From contig JBBMOA010000020.1 of NCBI GenBank assembly GCA_037954235.1, positions 16,584,677 through 16,648,676 of the forward strand: a stretch of DNA of 64,000 nt. Direction: 5' to 3'. Numbering within the stretch: position 1 is the first letter of the stretch; every line of letters starts with the position of its first letter. The notes under the pieces are model-generated. The model made no database searches. It was not told the origin of the DNA and saw only the letters and a program-made list of their open reading frames with translations. Source of the stretch: Aulostomus chinensis (Eukaryota > Chordata > Actinopteri > Syngnathiformes > Aulostomidae). This document shows, piece after piece, positions 60,503-64,000 of this stretch. The translations under genes were made by a program, and so were the position numbers.

Positions 60503-61452
60503 GTGAGCCTCCGTCACGTCAATCATCAGAACAGTAGTCCTCCCCGATGAAGTCTCTGGGTCTCCTGCAACTTCTCTACTCAGGACGCCATCAGTTCCTT
60601 CTACCAGGTGTTGTCTGGTGGCTGCTGGTTTGATCCCCTGTATTATAGCCTCACTCCACTGGTCGTCCGCTCATGCCAGTCACCAGGTTTCCTGAGGGGC
60701 CTCCACGTTTGGTCATTCTCCTCCTTGATGCTCAGAAAAGTCTCATCACCCCCCTGCCCTGTTCCACTGATGTTCTTCTCAGTGGGTCCAAGTCATTCTT
60801 GATTTATTCTGACATTCTTTTTTCCTGCTCCCTTTTGTAGAGTGGAGGATCATCCTTGTTGTTATCGTCCATAATCTGATCAGGTAACATTGGCTTCGGA
60901 GCCAGGACAGGGCAAATAGGTCCGATTGTTCAGTCCGTTATTAATATCACTTCCTGGTGCTTGAGATGTCATCAGCTCCTGCTGTTTTCACCACCGCCGC
61001 CATCGTGAACCACCGTCACGTCAATCATCAGAACAGTAGTCCTCCCCAATGAAGTCTCTGGGTCTCCTGCAGCTTCTCTACTCAGGACGCCATCAGTTCC
61101 TTCTATCAGGTGTTGTCTGGTGGCTGCTGGTTCTATCCCCTGTATTATAGTCTCACTCCAGTGGTTATCCGCTCATGCCAGTCACCAGGTTTCCTGAGGG
61201 GCCTCCACGTTTGGTCATTCTCCTCCTTGATGCTCAGAAAAGTCTCATCACCCCCCTGCCCTGTTCCACTGATGTTCTTCTTGGTGGGTCCAAGTCATTC
61301 TTGATGTATTCTGAAATTCTTTTTTCCTGCTCCCTTTTATAGAGTGGAGGATCATCCTTGTTGTTATCGTCCATAAGCCGATCAGGTAACATTGGCTTCG
61401 GAGCCAGGACAGGGCAAATAGGTCCGATTGTTCAGTCCGTCATTAATATCAC
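60503..61452 (-). pseudogene. Unit 11: decayed partial copies A and B
   Basis: Both copies are present. In B the minus-strand poly(A) motif is changed (plus strand ttgatgtattctg at about 61311, giving AATACA); A keeps AATAAA at about 60809. Confidence 0.85.
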
Positions 61453-61489
61453 TTCCTGGTGGTTGAGATGTAATCAGCAGTTGCTGCTG

Positions 61490-62434
61490 TCACCTCCGCC
61501 GCCATCGTGAACCACCATCACGTCGATGAACAGGACGGTAGTCCTCCCTGATGAGGTCACTGGGCCTCCTGTCTCTTCTCTCATCAGGTCGCCACCAGTC
61601 ACTTGTGTCCGCTGTCATCTGGCGGCTCCTTTTGTGATCTGCCATCCTGTAGCGGCCACCATCAGAGCCTCTGGCCTTCTCTGGATGATTCCAACCACCA
61701 TCTTCCTTGTAATGGTGGCGATTGTGATTAAAGTTCTCCCATCGAGAACTCACCCCCTCATCTGTCTCGGGTCTCCACCAGTCACTGGCTTCGCACCGCG
61801 ATTGGCGACTTTGCCAGCTGTTGCTATGGTGAGGCCTTGACCTGTCTTGACTGGTCACCCGCTCATGCAGGACAGCGGGTCTACTGAGGGGCCTCCACAT
61901 GCGTTCACTCTCCCCCTCGGTCCTCAGAAAAGGCTCGTCATGCCTGCCTTGTGTTCCTCTGATGGACTCATGACTTAAGGGTGCAGAACGATGTTTGTCC
62001 TCGTCAATTTTGAAAAGCACACGGCGTTCCTTCTTTCCTTCGTTCTCTGCGTTCTTCGTTCTCCGGTGACGTAAAATTGGCTTCGGAGCCAGTTCGTCCC
62101 TGTTGATGTCAGGATGAGACAAAATGGCCTGATTAGTCAGTCCAATGTTTTGTTGCTCCAATGGGTCACTCTGGCTGAGTGAATTCCCAGGAGGGGTCGG
62201 TCCAGCCTCTTCCTGGTTTGGGGTTCGCTGGGCGATTGAATTGCCAGGAGAGGTCAGTCCAACCTCCTGTGGCTCGGGCTCAGCATTTTGATGACCAATT
62301 TGCCCATTCTGGATCAAAAAGCTCATCAGCCTCAGGGTCTGCCGTTTTCGCTTCCCTGGCTTCTGACTGTATGTTTCATAGTCCATGTCAGGCTCCAGAG
62401 GATCTTCATCGTATTCGTCACCTGAGTACCACAT
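61490..62434 (-). CDS. Array gene copy 11, 314 aa
   Basis: Alpha type, with private changes DEDKHRS (Gln to Lys) and ADHKRSRQ (Asn to Lys). RRVLF intact, RRR end. This is the last copy; its upstream flank loses similarity to the array at about 62,980, where the transposon-derived block is missing, but the promoter-proximal 500 bp is kept. TATA-like box at 62529-62536. Confidence 0.65.
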   Translation of the reverse strand: MWYSGDEYDEDPLEPDMDYETYSQKPGKRKRQTLRLMSFLIQNGQIGHQNAEPEPQEVGLTSPGNSIAQRTPNQEEAGPTPPGNSLSQSDPLEQQNIGLTNQAILSHPDINRDELAPKPILRHRRTKNAENEGKKERRVLFKIDEDKHRSAPLSHESIRGTQGRHDEPFLRTEGESERMWRPLSRPAVLHERVTSQDRSRPHHSNSWQSRQSRCEASDWWRPETDEGVSSRWENFNHNRHHYKEDGGWNHPEKARGSDGGRYRMADHKRSRQMTADTSDWWRPDERRDRRPSDLIREDYRPVHRRDGGSRWRRR

Positions 62435-63182
62435 GACGAAATCAAGATGCTTCCTTGGTAGGATTGGCTGGTAGAAAGGAAGTGGATTTCTGTTTGTATG
62501 TTGTTTGATGATGGTGAAGCAGGGAGGTCTTATACATCCCCTGTAGTTTCAGTCAGTGTGGGACATGACTGGGATCACAGGACCCTGATCTCCTTCACAA
62601 CTGTCGAGACGACTGAGGTCTGTGATGGCTGTGAAGGTCATGACTCAGAAATGCTGTGATGTCAGAAGCTCCAGTGGTGGCCGGTACCATGTGGTACGAC
62701 TGAGTACAGCTTCTGTTTTTTTGTATTTTTTTTTAACGTTTAATGTTACTTCTCAGACATAGAGAGTGGGGTTTCTACAAAATGTATTCTGAACTACATT
62801 GACAGCTTTTGTTTTCCTTTTTTTTTTATGATGGGTCCAAGAGCTTGGGGCAGGGAAAAAAGCCAAAACTCAGAAAAGAGTTGTCATTTTTTCTTAGAAG
62901 TGGTTCATTAATGCATAAAATACATTAATTCCCACACATATAACATTCAAAGCACGACTGTCTTTTAAATGGTTGCTTAGAAGCGGCTTAATGAGAATTC
63001 AGAGGTTTGTATTGCATATTGTAAAGAAGTGGAGCATTTTATTGCATTCTCTTATAGGACCACTGGGTGCCGCCAAAGTCAGTAATCTTCAATTGTGGTT
63101 ACTAAAGTACAAAATCACTGGACAAAATGTTGCTTACTTGAAATGTTTTCACCCCTTAATGAAGAATAAACTTCAACTAAGG

Positions 63183-63872
63183 TTGGGCTGTAATCTCCCA
63201 GTCGACTGGTCGATATATTCGTCAATACGTCCTGGTTCAACCAAAATTCTGATTGGTCGATTTTTTTGACCACGTTAATTTCATCAGGAGGAAAGTACCA
63301 AATTGTCATGGGGGTGTTTTCAAAACACCCCTGTTTCTCAGATAACAATCAATCTTTGAACACCCCCCTTTTTTTTACTATTTTGTACTCGCCCGACCCG
63401 TTGGAGACAGACTGAAGAGCATGAGAAGGCCGACGTCTGGTGGTTTGATGAATGTACATTTAATTTGGACGGTTTAATTTTAAAGTCAGTCCTCGTCCAT
63501 CATGTCAAAGACATCTGCAGTGTGGCAGCATTTCATGAAAGTAGTATAGTAGTGGTATGAAAAAAGTCGAATGCAAGTTTGCAAAGATCAGTTTTCATGT
63601 CACAGCTCCACTACAAACATGACGGCGTATCACCTAAAAACGGTAAGCTAACGTGTCCACCTTAGGTTGCCCCGTCAGTTTTGAGTATATGAACATATCA
63701 GAATTTATATTTCAATGTTATAGTCTCATGATTGTTTTTTTTTTCTTGTAAAAATTCCTACCGTGGACTTGCTTTTTGCTTGAGCATAAAGTTTTAATTT
63801 AAAAGTCTTTTTGTGTCTCAGCCGCGATGCGGCGCTCCTGTGTTGAGTCTCGCTCTGTGCGCAGGACAAATG
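63183..63872 (+). mobile_element. Unit 11: truncated, more diverged hAT-like element
   Basis: Left end TTGGGCTGTAATC, a perfect partner for the GATTACAGCCCAA right ends elsewhere. It differs from the other copies at many sites (for example ctgattggtcga, catcaggagg) and carries an altered BED-like start. Similarity stops abruptly at about 63872, after gcaggacaaatga, so the right end is lost. Confidence 0.7.
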
Positions 63873-64000
63873 AGCCTCTTCATCTTCTTCTTACTGGGGT
63901 TTTACGGCGGTTGGCAGTCAACTAGCTGGAGCATTACTCCCCTCTTCTGTCCCACTGTGGAACACCAACTTTCCCTACATCTTACCCCTACACCTCAATC
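63873..64000. repeat. Sequence beyond the array, resembling a dispersed repeat
   Basis: It starts cttcatcttcttcttactgg, then ggttttacggcggttggcag and gcattactcccc. This is similar to the edge of a widespread fish interspersed repeat (a 'tttttacggcggttggca...gcattaccgcc' type). The window ends inside it. Family not determined. Confidence 0.35.

Larger units (their letters stand above)
11950..63872 (-). repeat. Tandem array of 11 gene-plus-hAT units of about 4.85 kb
   Basis: Head-to-tail units, with boundaries set at the right end of each hAT element: 11950-16758, 16759-21622, 21623-26474, 26475-31330, 31331-36185, 36186-41043, 41044-45900, 45901-50258, 50259-55055, 55056-59960 and 59961-63872 (truncated). 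Most are 4.80-4.91 kb; unit 8 is 4.36 kb because it lost one internal block. Identity between units is very high by eye, with scattered substitutions and small indels. Each unit carries one intact minus-strand ORF, two decayed partial copies of it, a transposon-derived block and a hAT element, all in the same order and orientation. Homology to unit 1 starts at about 11955, within about 6 bp of where the hAT ends in the other units, so unit 1 has unique flank on its left while every later unit has a hAT there. The units differ by variants, so the array is not one sequence copied by the assembler. Confidence 0.97.

Noticed and set aside
11950..63872. Array as ribosomal RNA, histone or 5S gene cluster, or simple satellite
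   Set aside because: No rRNA, histone or Pol III gene sequence is present in the unit; each unit contains a long intact ORF plus identifiable transposon parts, unlike simple satellite DNA.

Overview
This looks like nuclear DNA from a teleost fish, probably a percomorph. The grounds are a spliced stonustoxin/neoverrucotoxin-type (SNTX-family) gene with vertebrate splice signals, tRNA-derived SINEs of common fish type, a teleost L1-like LINE remnant, hAT and pogo-like DNA transposon ends, and CA/CT microsatellites. No bacterial gene organisation is present.

Region 1 (1-10,200, plus strand) is an SNTX-family locus. The window opens inside the last exon (PRY-SPRY) of one paralogue (1-381). A second paralogue follows that looks intact: coding exons 4814-4907, 5739-7208 and 9524-10086, whose splice phases agree and give 708 codons. 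The two last exons are nearly identical over the shared part, so this is a recent tandem duplication. Between and inside them lie SINE pieces, a microsatellite, a decayed L1-like element, a possible LTR remnant and a degenerate tandem repeat.

Region 2 (10,200-11,950) is intergenic sequence with one SINE.

Region 3 (about 11,950-63,870) fills more than 80% of the window. It is a head-to-tail array of 11 units of about 4.85 kb (one of 4.36 kb, the last truncated). Each unit holds, in plus-strand order: (a) a short conserved segment with a 64-codon minus-strand frame; (b) two decayed partial copies, about 0.5 kb apart, of the unit's own gene; (c) an intact minus-strand ORF of 314-349 codons with a TATA-like box about 95 bp upstream of its ATG; (d) a 0.76 kb transposon-derived block with a LINE/SINE-like TATCT tail and a pogo-like end (missing from the last unit); (e) a 0.86 kb non-autonomous hAT element with 13-bp terminal inverted repeats. 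All 11 ORFs are open, and the size differences among them are all multiples of three. I do not recognise the protein. It has an acidic aromatic N-terminus, a KRKR basic patch, a variable 19-residue Pro/Gly/Asn/Ser/Gln repeat, a PILR...RRVLF segment resembling protein phosphatase 1 docking motifs, and an Arg/Trp/Asp-rich tail with WRP motifs. The best reading is an ampliconic, homogenising gene family of unknown function, spread as a gene-plus-hAT cassette. The array and the SNTX genes are transcribed towards each other.
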